Source: Rhea pennata
Taxonomy: Eukaryota; Chordata; Aves; Rheiformes; Rheidae
NCBI RefSeq assembly: GCF_028389875.1
Contig: NC_084702.1
Location: forward strand, 71,335,582 to 71,399,581
Direction: 5' to 3'
DNA length: 64,000 nucleotides
The notes under the pieces were generated by a model. The model did no database searches and had not been told where the DNA came from. It was given only the letters and a program-made list of their open reading frames with translations. Below, piece after piece: positions 17,801-29,935 of this stretch. Each line of letters begins with the position of its first letter. Position 1 is the stretch's first letter. Made by a program: the position numbers and the translations under genes.

Positions 17801-20800
17801 CCCGTTTGATGACAATGTTTAGGATCTTATCCTCTGTCCGCATGGTCCGGCCATCAGCGTTGAGCCTCCTGCGAGTGATCTTCATCCTCTTGGTTGAGCC
17901 ATGGTAGATCTCTTCCAGGGACACTTTGAGCTCATGGATGACAGGCGGGTCTTGGACCTTCCTCCGTGTGTGCAGAGACTCCTGGTGCCGCCGGTGAACC
18001 CCGTTAATGCCATTGAAACCAAACCGGCCAAAGGCACTGAAAGGGTCATCATCATCATCGATATCCATATCTTCCTGGTCAAAACCATTGAACATTCGTG
18101 AGCGGCTGCTAGCAAAGAAGATATCGAAAGGGTTGGAGCCTCCAAAGAAGGATGCAAAGGTGGCATGGGGGTCCCCATGGAAGGTGTAGTGGAAAGTGTT
18201 CCCTGAGCCACCTGAAGAGCCACCTCCTGTTTTGAGACCTAGAGGAGAATGGGGAAGACAAGGCATTAACATTCCCTGCTGAAAGCTGCTGGCTTTGCAT
18301 GGCAGATGCAAGGTTGTGCTGGGCCCCTATGGCACCAGTACTTTCCAGGCAGGAGTGGGGTCGAGAGTATGATCTTTACCGGCTCTGGGCAGTGCTTTCT
18401 GCAGCTCCTGGTGGTGCTAGTCACCTCCTCCATCCCAGTTGCCCATGGAGAGTGTAGATCAGGGAGGGACCACCTCAGCCCACATTACATAGTCCTGCCC
18501 CTAGGTCCAGCCAGTTCCGTCTTAAAAGCTGTCTGGGTTTTGTTCTGCTACTCCTACTGAAAGACTCATTTGGTTCTCTCTGCTTAAGTCACAGCCTTTT
18601 CATTTAATATGTCTCCTGACTAGTCCATTTCCATTTTTGCCCACAGGCAAGCTTTCTTTTAGCCCAGCTAGCTCTACCCCTCTAACTGTGTCTTCCTAAT
18701 CTAAGCAAGCCAATCTATTCCAGTCTCATAACACAGCTTTGTTTCTTCTGAACATACTAGCAACAACTCTAGCCAAACATCTTTCCTTAGATGAGATTGG
18801 GTACAGCTGAGAAAACTGTCAGTGGCCTGAGCTGGAGGGTAAGCTCAAGAACTAGTCATCTCAGGAACAGGTCTGCTTGCAGGCTTTCGCTTCCTGGCAA
18901 TGAAGATTTAAGCCTTTCAGCAAAATCCTGCACATTAAAGGGGATGAAGCATCCCACCAGACTTTTATCAGCCACTCCAAGCTGCATTTGGAACTAATCC
19001 ACTGCAATCAACGTATGAGGCCTTTGACATCCTGTCAGTGTTGCACAAAACCCACCTTTGGGTTAGCTATCTGCTCTTGCCCGTTACCCAAGATGCCTGA
19101 GCTGCACTAACAGACACTAGCTAAAAGCAGCACATCTAGCACGCTAGAAAAAGCTTTGAACTCAGTAAACCACTGTGCAGTCAGGACTTTTGTTGGCAAA
19201 GCACATGGAGGTCAGCAGACCTGCCCTAGCTAATCCCTCCCGGCACAGCGAGGTGTGTAGGAGGGAAACAGCTCTCTGCACATTAGATCAAAGGGTCTGA
19301 CCTGAGGTCCTGGCAGTGATTTGCAAACAGTGAAGGTCTGGCATCACTATAGCTCTGCCAAAGCACTGTCACATCTATTTAACAGGAGAACCATTTTGTC
19401 TGGGGAGGTTTGAGGGCAGAGTTTAAACACATGCGTGTGCTACTCTCCCCTCTGCAAGATAAGGTCTTAGGGATCAGCTGCTGCCACTGGAGTAGAAATC
19501 CTGCAGTGGTATTTTTCCCAGGTCAAAGGGAGACTTTATAAAATACCAAATGGCAACTATTCCCACGCAAATCTCCCCTGACAGACCCTAGATAGAGCCT
19601 CGCATCACTGCAAACTCCATAAAGTCCCCAGCAGCTGAGGCACAAGACAAATAGCCCCTAAAATAAGTCACACCTGCAAATCCCCTTCAAGAGGGACCAC
19701 AGAGGAGGTCAGCAGAACACAAGGAGCTATGGGCAAGGTCGTCCATGGCCATATAATCTGCAACATTTTTTTTTCACTAGGGGTGTGAGGGAAGGGGTTA
19801 AAACAAGCCTAGCACAAGGACTATTTTCAGGGCATGCCAGTAACAGTAAAGGGCTATTTTTGAAGGCTGTCTCTTGTGCCAGCCCCCTACACTCCAAGTC
19901 AGCAGCAGGAGATATGAAGGGGGCAACACAGAGTGGACAAGTTTGCTGCTCTTTTCTGCCTACCTTGTTTGATGAATTTATCTTGCGAGGTAGAGGGCAT
20001 CTGCTTCACTTTGCACTCACTTGAGAAGGGAGCATCCTTGCCCGGCCTGGCTCTCAGCCTCCTTGAAAGGTGGCAGCACTTGGGCAAGCTCTCAGGCAGT
20101 CTGCAGCACCCCTTCCCTCTGTCCCACCAGGCAAATGTCTGTGCTCTTGTAGAGCCCATGCTGTGTGCTACATAGGACTCCAGGTACAGCTGGCATCTTG
20201 CAGCCAGGAAAAGGCATGTGCCATACAGATCCCATAGCAGTCCTGTCAAGGAGGTAGTTTGGCCAAGCAGTTTGGCCTTAGGAAAGGGCTGACAGTGAAG
20301 AAGGCATTGGAGGCTTGCTGGTGCCCCAAAGCACGAGAGATGTGGTGAGTGACAACACCTCTGTCACACCTCTCAGTGCAGCACTCTGGCTGCACAGGTG
20401 TGATTTTGGAAGCTTCGCCCTTCTCAGCCTGGTTCCCTGGTTGGACTTGGGCCACAGGGCAGCAGGAGCAAAGCCCATGGGGCCAAGCTGACTCAGGTCA
20501 GTATGTGGGACTCAGAGGCCCCTTGAAATGCTAATCACCAGGCCACATCACTCTGAAAAAAGGGGTTAGTTGGAAAACAAATGTGCATGTGGGCCTGTTG
20601 AGGAAGCAAGTGACTGGTCTGGAAGTCACCATCCAGGACCCCGATCTCCAGAATTGATGACAGTCCATGCCCTGTCCTGCAATAGATCTGGGACCAGCTC
20701 ATCAGCATCTCCTGGGCCCTCCCTCCAGCCACAAAGTCTTCTACATCTTTCATCTCCTTTTTGCCCAGATTCCATGCTTTGAGCTTCTGCGTGGGCTCTC

Positions 20801-23680
20801 TGGCTATAGCCACATCAGATGCCGTGTCTGCCTGCTCATGTGGCTGTAATTACAGAGAATCCCTTGCAGAGGAAGCTGGCCTCTCTGAGCCCAGGGGATG
20901 GAGCACGTTTTGTATTGGAAGAGGAATCATGAAAGGAAGAGGCAAGGCAGCTGATTATGGGCCAACATGGAAAGGCCATTGAGCAAGGAGAGCGTGGCAA
21001 TGCCAAGAGCATAACCATTTGCTTCAGAAATAACTAGAGAGCAACTACAAGTCACAAGGAAATCTGTGCCTTGCTCTTGCTTGCTCATATGAAAACGTCA
21101 GAGATGCCCAACATCATGTGAATGGAAGAAAAGAGCACAAAACAGTGATCCTGACCACATGTGCAGTGGGAAAACGACATAGCACTAATTCTGCCCAGGA
21201 TGCTGCACAGAGAGTCTGAGGTAACCACCATCAGTTACCAAAACCACCCAAGGAGTTTGGTTTTGTTGGTACTTGAGCCACATGGGACTGGTGCTGTGAT
21301 CTTTTCAGGGAAATCCATGCCCCTCAAGAAGGGCTGAATCTGCTGTTAGCTATTCCTGCTTTGTAGTAGTTCCACACTAACTCCGTGCCTGTGGTTTCTC
21401 TGTCATGGTGGCCAAAGTGGGTGAGATTGGCTCCTGTAGCAAGGGCATTTCTCCAGGCCACAAGTGGAACAGGCTCTGGCTGAGGCCAGCACAGGCTCCG
21501 TCGGCTTTGGGGTCCACCAGCACTGGAGAAACCCTGGCAGCATGGGGCCGTTCGTCACCCAGGGAGCCCTGAAGGGGAGATGACCACAGCAGGTCCTGAA
21601 AGAGTGCTTGGGCGGCTATGCTCGTGTGTTCGGCCAGGCTGTGTGGTGTCGGTGCTAGGGTCACTGTAGGCACTGTGGAGTCTTTTATTAAGGAAAGGAA
21701 GGAAAATCATTCACACACTGGGGCCAGTGACAGAGAGGCAAGACCAATTTCAGCCCCAGGCTGTCCATCCTCCTGACACTAGAGAGGTGGTTTTCTGCTG
21801 TATTTTTTCCCCACTACTCAATTCACTTATTTTAGCTACCTTTGGCAATGGAGTTTCCACCTCGTCCTCAGAAAGCCTCTGTCCATAACAGATCGTACAG
21901 CCAGGAGTTTTACCCTTATGCAATCGCCATTTACCTTTGCTTTAATCCCAAGACACTAATCAAACCAATAGGAAAGCAGGGTCCAATTTCGACGCTGCCT
22001 TCAAGGAAAAGCTAGTTTCTTGCTTGAGATAGCCACATCTAATTTTAGACAGCAGCAAATCACTGTGGCTCAGTGAGTCCCTTGTAGCAGAGACATGATT
22101 AACTAGTTAAGCAACTGGTATAAGGCAACAGTGCAAGAGTGAATTGCCAGGCAAAGATTTTCTAAAGTTTTACACAGCTCTATATTTTTGCTTAGATAAA
22201 CCAGCAGGGAGTTTCCCCAGGTCTGTCTGTGCTTTCACACCCAAGAACCTGCTTTTTAACAGCTCAAGGAGCCTTTGGCAACTTCTCCATGGAGCTCCTC
22301 TATTTTTCCCTTAAGTCTCTGATGTTTCTAGTTCCCCAGCAACTTCCGGGCAGTGGATACAATTACATCAGGGGCAACAGTGTCTGTATCCTCCGAAGAC
22401 TTGTTTGCTTAAGGATGGCAGAGAGAGCCTTCTCCTTGCCTGCCAGGAGCAGGACTGGATTGATAAAGGTATCTCTGACCACAGCATATTTCTGCTGGTG
22501 TCTCATAGGGGGAGGCACCTGCTTGCTGGGCCTGCAGGAGGGGCTGCATCTTCCACTGAGCAGCCTGTTTATACTAGACCTTCTGATCTTTTAAGCACCC
22601 AAGTCCTTGGCTGATTAATGCAGATGCTATTCACTGCTCTCCTCACCCTCAGCAAATGGGGTTGCAGACTTCCATATTCGACTAATAAGGCTGTGTGTGG
22701 CTCTCCTCCTCCATGCCAACCAAGAGACAACAGCAGCCACTTAGTTTCAAAACAAGAACCTATTACTTAAATTGGGAAAAGCTTTGAATCATGTAGGTCA
22801 GCCTGTACCAGAGAGAAAAGTGGGAATAGCTTACAAATGGCACCTCAGAGCATGCTAACACGGACCTTGCAGAGGGGAAATCAAGGCAAAAGGAAAGGTT
22901 ATCTGCTAGAAAATTCAGGACAACTGAAGAGTTGTGTGTGACCTAGGAATCAAACTCCTTTCACTTCTGTTATGTCAGTAAGTGATTCAGCCTTTGGAGG
23001 CAGCACTGAAGAGCTAAGAAGTGCCAGCTGGCTTCCTGACAGTCTGAGCTAACTACCCGGGGCTACTAGCCCCGGCAGGGTGATTCCTCGCCTGCTCTGT
23101 GGGCTGAGGGCAAGGAGAGCCGGGCCTGGCCATGGGTGCGGAGCCGTTGCAAAAACGGCTCCAACCTGCTGCAGAGCAGTCAGTGGAGAACTGGGTCGAG
23201 GGATTATTTCTGGCAGCGAGGCGAAGCGGCATCAGCAAAGTGTTTGTTCTCCCCAATTCTGTTACTAGTAACCTTGTTTCGGAGGCAGGAATGAATCACG
23301 GGGAGAATTCCGGCCACACCGCCTACGCTGCTGAACGCCTGCTACATGGTAGGGTATAAAAACGCTCCCTTGCCCATAAAAACCTACTTAGATCCAAAGA
23401 GAGAATAATCTGGGGTGCCTCTGCATGCAGGACACCCCCGCCTTCAGGCAGGAGCACTGGTCACCTTACCTTCTTCCCCATATTGGTCATAAACAGCTCG
23501 TTTCTTGGGGTCGCTCAGGACATCATAGGCCTCTGCAATCTCCTTGAATTTCTCCTCGGCGTTGGGGTCTTTATTCTTATCCGGGTGATACTTTAGGGCC
23601 ATTTTCCGATATGCTTTCTTGATTTCATCCTCGTTGGCTCCAGACTGGATGCCCAAAATCTTGTAATAGTCCTTTCCCAT
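11623..23680 (-). CDS. DNAJB5: DNAJB5, HSP40/DnaJ subfamily B member 5 (347-residue form)
   Basis: Joined exons (transcript order) 23680-23470, 18238-17640 and 11856-11623 give 348 codons including the stop. The human protein has 348 residues. It is a class-B J-protein that delivers substrates to HSP70 and stimulates its ATPase. Domains: J domain 1-70 with the HPD motif at 32-34; Gly/Phe-rich linker from about residue 70 ([19 protein letters not shown]); an acidic patch DMDIDDDDD; then the two beta-barrel substrate-binding domains and the dimerisation tail ending LKQHLPCS. Cys273 and Cys275 (CGC) match the pair (274/276 in mammals) reported to form a redox-regulated disulfide controlling HDAC4 export in heart. 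All junctions are GT-AG and in frame. A second form begins at the alternative exon 28215-28282. Confidence 0.97.
11857..17639 (-). other. DNAJB5: DNAJB5 intron 3
   Basis: A 5.8 kb intron. I see no gene, strong repeat or RNA in it. A CpG-richer patch lies at about 12.9-13.4 kb. ORFs here are short and show no recognisable family. Confidence 0.8.
17640..18238 (-). CDS. DNAJB5: DNAJB5 exon 3 (G/F linker, acidic patch, CTD I)
   Basis: The acceptor TCTAG precedes GTCTCAAAACAGG and the donor is GAG/GTGGGT; 599 nt. It encodes the Gly/Ser-rich linker, the acidic run and the first C-terminal barrel ([20 protein letters not shown]). The acidic run is built from GAT repeats (ATC repeats near 18046-18062 on +), a small coding microsatellite. 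The linker segment around [18 protein letters not shown] differs from mammals, where the rest is nearly identical. Confidence 0.97.
18239..23469 (-). other. DNAJB5: DNAJB5 intron 2
   Basis: A 5.2 kb intron, AT/GC balanced, with no gene or strong repeat seen. Its last-read part near exon 2 (23.05-23.37 kb) contains two perfect inverted repeats and a + strand TATAAAAA (see separate entry). Confidence 0.8.
23057..23362 (+). promoter_or_regulatory. Intronic block with palindromes and a + strand TATA-like box
   Basis: A 9-bp perfect inverted repeat around one base (CCGGGGCTA at 23057-23065, TAGCCCCGG at 23067-23075) is followed by the 12-bp palindrome GTTACTAGTAAC at 23261-23272 and by TATAAAAA at 23355-23362. 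All lie within about 400 bases of DNAJB5 exon 2 and on the opposite strand to that gene. It could be an intronic enhancer or an antisense promoter. No function can be assigned from sequence alone. Confidence 0.25.
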
Positions 23681-23714
23681 GACCGCGACGGTGCCTGGGG
23701 CTGAGTATTTATTC
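23470..23714 (-). CDS. DNAJB5: DNAJB5 exon 2 (J domain; start codon of the short form at 23680)
   Basis: The acceptor CTTTCAG precedes GAATAAATAC and the donor is GAAG/GTAAGG. The ATG at 23680-23678 opens [10 protein letters not shown], the universal DNAJB J-domain start. The 34 bases before it are open in frame and read (N)[10 protein letters not shown] when joined to the alternative exon at 28215, so they are 5'UTR in the short form and coding in the long form. HPD is in KYHPDKNKD. Confidence 0.96.
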
Positions 23715-24462
23715 CTGAAAGCAGAAAGATAGCTCTCTGTAACACAAGTATGGTACCCTGGGAGCCAGAAATTGGACTAGCACACACTTATGACGGAGCT
23801 ATCTCTCCCCTCATCGCACCGGCCAGCAACACCAGAGCCAGTTCAACTCCACATTTTCCTTGCAAGTGGCAAAGTTAAGCGCAACGGTGCAGGGCAGCCA
23901 CAGGCAACATGCTAGTGCTGTAGGGCTAAGACGCTCCTTGGCTCCGGGTTTGCCTGCCCAACCTGCGAAGCAGGGACAGAGGTACTCATCTTCTGTGCGA
24001 AGCTTTCAGGCTTATGGACAGGAAGCACTAAGCCAGCACACAGAATTATTATATGGACAACGCCAAGGCTAACGTCACGCTAGGTCACTTGTAGGCGTGA
24101 CCATTCCCCCCCCCCCCCGCCCCCACGGAGCAAGGAGGGCTCTGCGGAGTTTAAAAGTAGCTGTCTCCCCCCTCAGCTTGGCTTGACGTCTCACGGGGAT
24201 TCAGCAGGGAGAGGGATCTGTGCACACCTAACGCAACACAGGGTAATGACTGCAACTTTTAAAGTGGTCTAGGGGGGTGGCAGCACAGACTGAAAACCAA
24301 CAGCGCTGCCGCATTCACCTCAAAGGAACTTCAAACATTTTGTTCCTCAAAGCAATTGGCATTCAGCTGGAGGTAAGTGCTTCCAGCATGTCAGAGCTGT
24401 AATTTGTATTTAGTGGAGAGAGAACGAAGCCGTTAGACAGAAACATCTTGTGATGGTGGGAG

Positions 24463-24488
24463 TTTTTTTTTTTTTTTTTTTTTTTTTT
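24463..24488 (-). repeat. A26 tract on the - strand
   Basis: A T26 run on +. It lies about 490 bases downstream (on -) of the stop of the unassigned minus-strand ORF at 24975-25391, so it could be a retroposed poly(A) tail, or a simple homopolymer. Confidence 0.85.
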
Positions 24489-24974
24489 AAACACTTTCTA
24501 GCCTGACTTGCACTCCCTTTAAATCTTCAACTAAATGCTGCAATCAGTCAGAAATACTAAGTGGTGTAAGAGGTGGTTAACTGTCACAGCCTGACACAAC
24601 GCGGTGAGGTCAGAATAGAGAAGCAGCTCCCTGGATTCACTTTCTTCATCATGTGGGTGGCTTAGGACAGAGCTATGCCTATACTAAGGCATTGGAAACT
24701 CAATGGACATAACCCAAGGAAGGAAACGGATGGACATTAATTCATTCCACAGGCACGCTGCTGGAGCAGCAAAAGCCAGCAGAGACATGGAAAGCCAGGA
24801 GAGCTCCTAGAGAGACATGAGACCAGCTATTCAAAGCAGAAACAACGGCTAAAATAAGCAAGACCCACACTCCACCAACAACTCTGACTTGCTCCTTACC
24901 CTTCAGTTTTCCAGCCCTGTGAACTGTCCCTCCTGGACATGACCTGCTTTGCCCTGCCTGGCACAACACATAGC

Positions 24975-25391
24975 TCAGTGCTCACTCCATGCCATGCTGT
25001 TCTCCAGATGTTGCCCCCAGCTCGCACTCTGCTCTTGAATGCTTTCTGCTAAGCAGTCATGCTCACATCCTGCTTCCTTCTCCAGTTCTCTCTGGGCTTC
25101 CACCACATCCTTGCTCCGAACTGCCCTGTCCCCAGCTGCTGTGCTGAGCAGCTCCAGCCCTTTGAGCCCCTCCAGCAGACCAATTTCTACGTCGTGTTTG
25201 AGCTTTTGCCTTTCAGTCATGCAGGAGTCATGCAGGTTACCAAATGCTCCCACCTGTCTTATGGACTCCGTCCACAAGCAGATGCTCCTGGTGGCCACCA
25301 GCTCTAACGAGCACTGTTGGGTATCCTGCCTACCCCTTGGAAGTGCACATCTGCAGTGCTCCACTGAACCCTGGCATCCAGGGATGGGCAA
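24975..25391 (-). pseudogene. Unassigned 138-codon ORF, possible retrocopy or exon remnant
   Basis: The translation is charged and helix-like in its second half (for example RQKLKHDVEIGLLEGLKGLE and DVVEAQRELEKEAGC), unlike the proline/serine/alanine-rich chance ORFs around it. I do not recognise a family. It lies inside a DNAJB5 intron on the same strand and is followed downstream by an A26 tract. That arrangement would fit a processed copy, but no poly(A) signal or target duplication was identified. It may be a chance ORF. Confidence 0.2.
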
Positions 25392-28214
25392 CCCAGTCTG
25401 TCTTGGGCAATAACCAGTCTACAGCCTGGGAGCTACTGTGGGAGCTTGGAAATGTGCAATTTACCCAATTATCTCAATGTTCCCGTAGATTATGATTATC
25501 TGAATCAACAACTTGTGCTACCTCTGTGTTAGCCACAGAGCAGACACTTTCCATTAGAGACCCCCATTAGACCTGGAGGAAGACTAGGTATCCAACACAG
25601 AATGCTGGATCAGTTCACAAGCATGTGAACTTCTGGAGGAAACAGCAACGGGAAGTGGATAAAGGGCTCAACCTAGGGTCATGCCCACTGGCACCTTCAC
25701 AGAGGCAAGCTCACATGAACAAGGGCAGGAGAGTGGTTTATACCAGCAGGACATCAGGCACTTGCTGGAACTGCTTGCCCCACCAGCCTCAGGGGCAATT
25801 GCAAAGATCAGAGGCAACACTGCAGCCTGGCAAACCAGCACCAACACTGTGCTGCGCTATTGTTAGAGACACAAGAAGGCCTCTGGGGGCGTAAAGAGCA
25901 TCCTACAGCATCTCTAGATCCAAGCTTCTAAATGCCAGCACGTTTCTGTACCAACACAGCCTCCAGCAAGAGCCCTCCAGCTTCTGTGCAAAGAGCAGCC
26001 GTATTTAACAAGCCCACACAGACATTATGAGATGCTATACCCCATACCCACCACCGTCTCTGCATCTGTTCTGATGACTCCTAGGATTCTGCCCTTTCCA
26101 TGTGACAGGAGGACTGCAAGAAGTCCTGAAAGTTGTCCTGAAAGATCATTTTCTTAAGGGCAAGCAACCAACACTACCCAGACAACTTGATGTTACAGAT
26201 TTTCTTCTCCAGCTCTCAGGAAGGTGACAAGGCAAGACCACAGATACCCTCAGCCCCTGGCACAGCTGCATGCATTCAGAGTGCTGCTGTGCAGATCACC
26301 TTCTCACTTTGGCCATGTGTCTCCACCCATCTCTCTGCCCCGTTCCACTTTTGCACTAAATTGTAAAAATAAGTCATTACCATAACTGTTATAGAAGGTG
26401 ATGTGAGTAAATCCAGCTTCACTTTGAGCTGAGCAGTCAAGGTCAGCTTTTACTTGTCTGCTGACATAGCTGGCAGTAACCTGCTGATGCCCCCCAGATT
26501 CCTCATTCTAACACCTCCCAGCTCCCCCCTTTCCCACAAAAGCCTCTTGTGTCTGTAGAAGCTCCTTACAAATGCTTAGAAAGCCACCTTGGTGTCCTCA
26601 TTGCCATGGTACGTACAAGCTTGGCACACCAACTGTCTGATCCCAGTCCTGCAGAGCAGAGCAGCCTTGTTCCATGGGATGCCATCCTTGTACGGTGCCA
26701 GGCAGGGTTCAGACATTGACTGAGCTCCTCAGCATTCAGGAAAATTAAGGGAGACCAGCCCAAGAGCTGGCCACTGGCCTGACAACAGCCCCTTTCTAGG
26801 TAACCCAGGGGAAAAAAAAAGCCCTCCCAAGCAAGGTCAAATGAAGCAGAGCTGAAGACAGCGTCCTTTTGCACCTGATCAAATCATGGCCCGAGTCATG
26901 GAGATCAGAAACACTAGATTTTATCCAGGTTGCTGTTACAACAGAAGCCAGGTGCTGCTAGCAGGACCCACATCTGCAACCTAGTGTACCGTACAGGGCA
27001 CGGTGCCTGGCTCTGACCCAGCACAGCTGTATCTGACAGCATTATCAGTCCTTCCTACCTGCCTGACACCCCACAGCAACTCTTACAAAAGGATGGCCTG
27101 GCCCAGACAAACCAGTATTTCCTCCCTCAAGACCTCTGATCTTTACCATCAAGAGGTCCTTGGCATGGGGGGATGCCTGCTGGGGGATGTTCTCGGTGTC
27201 ATGCTTTGAGCAGAACCAGACACATCCTTGCAAAGCCGATACCTGTCCCATGCCCCAGCACTGCCAGGATCCTAAATCACACAGTACCTCATTTCCCAGT
27301 TTAGTCACCTGGTGCTGTCTTCCCCAGCAGCCCGCGTCAGGCTGGAGGGCTGAAAAGGGAAGGAGAAAGCAGGCAGGAGCTCTGGAAGCTGTGAATTCTT
27401 TCATCTGGCTCCCAGCGGGGCTTTGGGAGCCTTTCTCAGGCCGGCTGGCTACAATAAAGCAGCTGAGAAGCAGCCCCACACACTGATTTACTATGACGAG
27501 TCCTGAAGACAATTAGACTCTTGCAGGTGACCTGGTGGGTTAAGCCATGCTTCGGAGGCGACATTCACATGAGTGGTGGTAAAACACGACTCTGTCCCTG
27601 CAAAGCTTTCCTCCCACCTCCCCAGAATCAGCTGTGCCTTCCAACAACTCCTCTCTCCCATTCTGTTCAATCATCCTTTTCTGCCTTCCCATTTAACCCT
27701 CCAGGGAACAGAGTGAAGATGCTGCAGAGCAAGAGGTTTCAGACAGACAACTGACTTCAGCACCTGCATTCACCTTCCAAGCTGTGACACCTTACAAAAA
27801 TGTGTCATGTTCAGAAAAGCCCCAGATGTCCAGTTGTGGAGAAAACCACAGGCATCTCTCAGCTGGTGACCACACTGCTGAGATAACTCAACATTTTTTC
27901 GCCTCTTAAAAATAAATTCTTTGTTCTAGCCCTTCACATGACATCAGACCATGCAACCCCTGGATCAGCGAGCCAGCTGAATAGCAATCATTTGACATAA
28001 TCCAGCTACTTTATACTCATGTAAGGGAACAAACCCACACAGATAGTGCCTTCAGTAAGATTTTCCATCTCGGACTGTAAGGTCACCGCCGGATGGTAAG
28101 TGATGCCAGAGGATCATGCATCAGACAAAGACGGGCACGGACAGGCACCTCGGGTCATAACACGTTATTCTTCAGTAATGAGAACACAAGCACAAGACAC
28201 AGAAACCCACTTAC

Positions 28215-28282
28215 CGAAACTTTAAAAACATATTCAGAGTCCAAGCTGACATTTTTAAAGGCTCTAATTTTATTTTAAACAT
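28215..28282 (-). CDS. DNAJB5: DNAJB5 alternative coding first exon (N-terminal extension)
   Basis: On the - strand, ATG at 28282-28280 opens MFKIKLEPLKMSAWTLNMFLKF, then two bases (CG) and the donor CG/GTAAGT at 28214-28209. Joining to exon 2 gives Arg-Asn-Lys-Tyr-Ser-Ala-Pro and runs in frame into MGKDYYK, adding 34 residues. The peptide closely resembles the extension of the longer human DNAJB5 isoform (MFKIQLEPLK...). The frame stays open upstream to another ATG at 28450, which would add 56 more residues. The MFK start is preferred because it matches the known isoform. Confidence 0.85.
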
Positions 28283-28725
28283 CACACTGGCCACAGGTTC
28301 TTCACCTCTACAGTGCTGACAGCTAGCACGTGCCCCTCTGGCAGGCGCTGGAGGGTGGCCTGGGACGGAAAGGAGGAAGCCACCCGGGCACACAGCGTAC
28401 AACGCTCTGCAGTCGCTATTGTGGCAGCCTCTCCCCGGTTCCTTCGGCACAGAAAAGGGAGGTCCTCGCCCGCGGAGCGGCCGCGGGTGGCTCTGAACTC
28501 CGCTCTGAGGATAGCCGACGCAGCTCCGAAACGCCAGGGGTGGGTGGGTTTGGCTGCAGGGAAGCAGGCATCAGAGTGGTTCACAGAGCAGCCTCCACGC
28601 CTGGCGAGCAAGCCTTCCTTTGTGCGCTTCCTAGCAGCGCTCAGCCTTCCCCTCCCCGCCACCGAGCGGGGAAGAAACTGTTCAATGAAGTCACTTGACA
28701 AGCAGTAATTTTCCTCTAATTGGTT
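28283..28725 (-). promoter_or_regulatory. DNAJB5: Candidate promoter/5'UTR of the alternative DNAJB5 exon
   Basis: A CpG-richer block (about 28340-28680) lies directly upstream of the alternative exon. A CCAAT box in - orientation (ATTGG on + at 28719-28723) sits about 440 bases before the ATG. This fits an alternative promoter, but the start site is unknown. Confidence 0.45.
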
Positions 28726-29935
28726 TCTTGTTGCTTTCTTGGACTGAGACACAGAGGAGCACCCGGTTCTCTAACTCAGACTGCGAGCTGCCATTCACGA
28801 CTCCCAGATTAAGACATTTCTGCAGCCAGCTCAGGCATCCTTCCCGCTTCCTAACCTGGAGCTGCCACGAGATGCCCGACCCTCAGCAACCCATTACCTT
28901 AATGTTCCCAACGTAGTCACCTCCTGCAGTAAAGCAGGTAAAACAGTGAGAACAAGGACCCCAGCGTCCCTGGGTTTCACCAGAAATTAATTGCTCATTG
29001 CCTCAATTGTGTCAGGGTTGCTGCATCCACAAGACGAATCAGAGAGGGAGAAAAGTAGGACAGCAATGATGCACGAGTTGGAAAAAGTAACATTAACCAT
29101 TTTGCACCTTCCCATCTTTCTCCTTCAGACTCATAGGAGTCTCCGTTTCCCCCAGGTGCCAGCACTGATCCCCCACACCGGAGCAGAAGGGGGTCTGAAA
29201 GCCACCTTTCCATCAAGTGACTCTAACTACCCCCCCATGCTCTTAATTCTTCCCTCGCTGGAGCTGGGCACTGGGATGGTGCCTCCTCCACACCAAATAG
29301 CACAAAACCTACTTCTGAGAAGTCACCTTCACACACACATCTATGCCTCTTGCTGCCGGGCACCCGAAGCGCGCCAAGGAAATTCAATGCCACCGTGTCC
29401 CCCCATCACACAGTAACCTCAGAGCATCCTCTCCGTGCACGCAGGCTTCCCGTAACCCGTGCTGCCCGTTCCCGAAGCAGGGAGCGCCAGGCTCCCCCAG
29501 GTGTCGACCCAGACATCGCCTCAGGTTTCCCACCTGAGAAATAACCCTCGGGGAGCCAGCACCCCGAGGGGTGATAGTCCCCAACCCAAAGCCACCGCAT
29601 CCCTGGAGATGGAGGTCTGGTCCCATTCCTAGCACCTTGCCTGAGCGCAGGGGATGCTGAGCAGTGCTGCCGGGCAGTGGCTGCCCAGGGAAGCCCAGGG
29701 GCCGGTACCGGGAAAACGCCGGCGCTCGGTGCGTACCTCTCCGCGCGGCTCCAGAAGAGCAGGATGGCCGGCATAGCAGCGCTGGGGCAGGCAAGCCCAA
29801 GTTTGGTCAGGCACGGCAAGGCAGGCTCCGTGCGCCAGGGCAGGCAGAGCCACCCGTGCCCGTGCTGGCTGCCAGCCGCAGGGAACCAGCCAGCAATGTC
29901 ATGACTACACGCAATGAATCATCCCTTCCCCAGCC
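28726..29935 (-). other. DNAJB5: DNAJB5 first intron between alternative promoter and minisatellite
   Basis: About 1.2 kb with no gene seen. GC content rises toward 29.4-29.9 kb, before the repeat block begins. Confidence 0.7.

Larger units (their letters stand above)
23715..28214 (-). other. DNAJB5: DNAJB5 intron 1 (distal part)
   Basis: A 4.5 kb intron between exon 2 and the alternative first exon. It contains a C13 run at 24106-24118, a T26 run at 24463-24488 and a 138-codon minus-strand ORF at 24975-25391, listed separately. The rest shows nothing I recognise. Confidence 0.75.
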
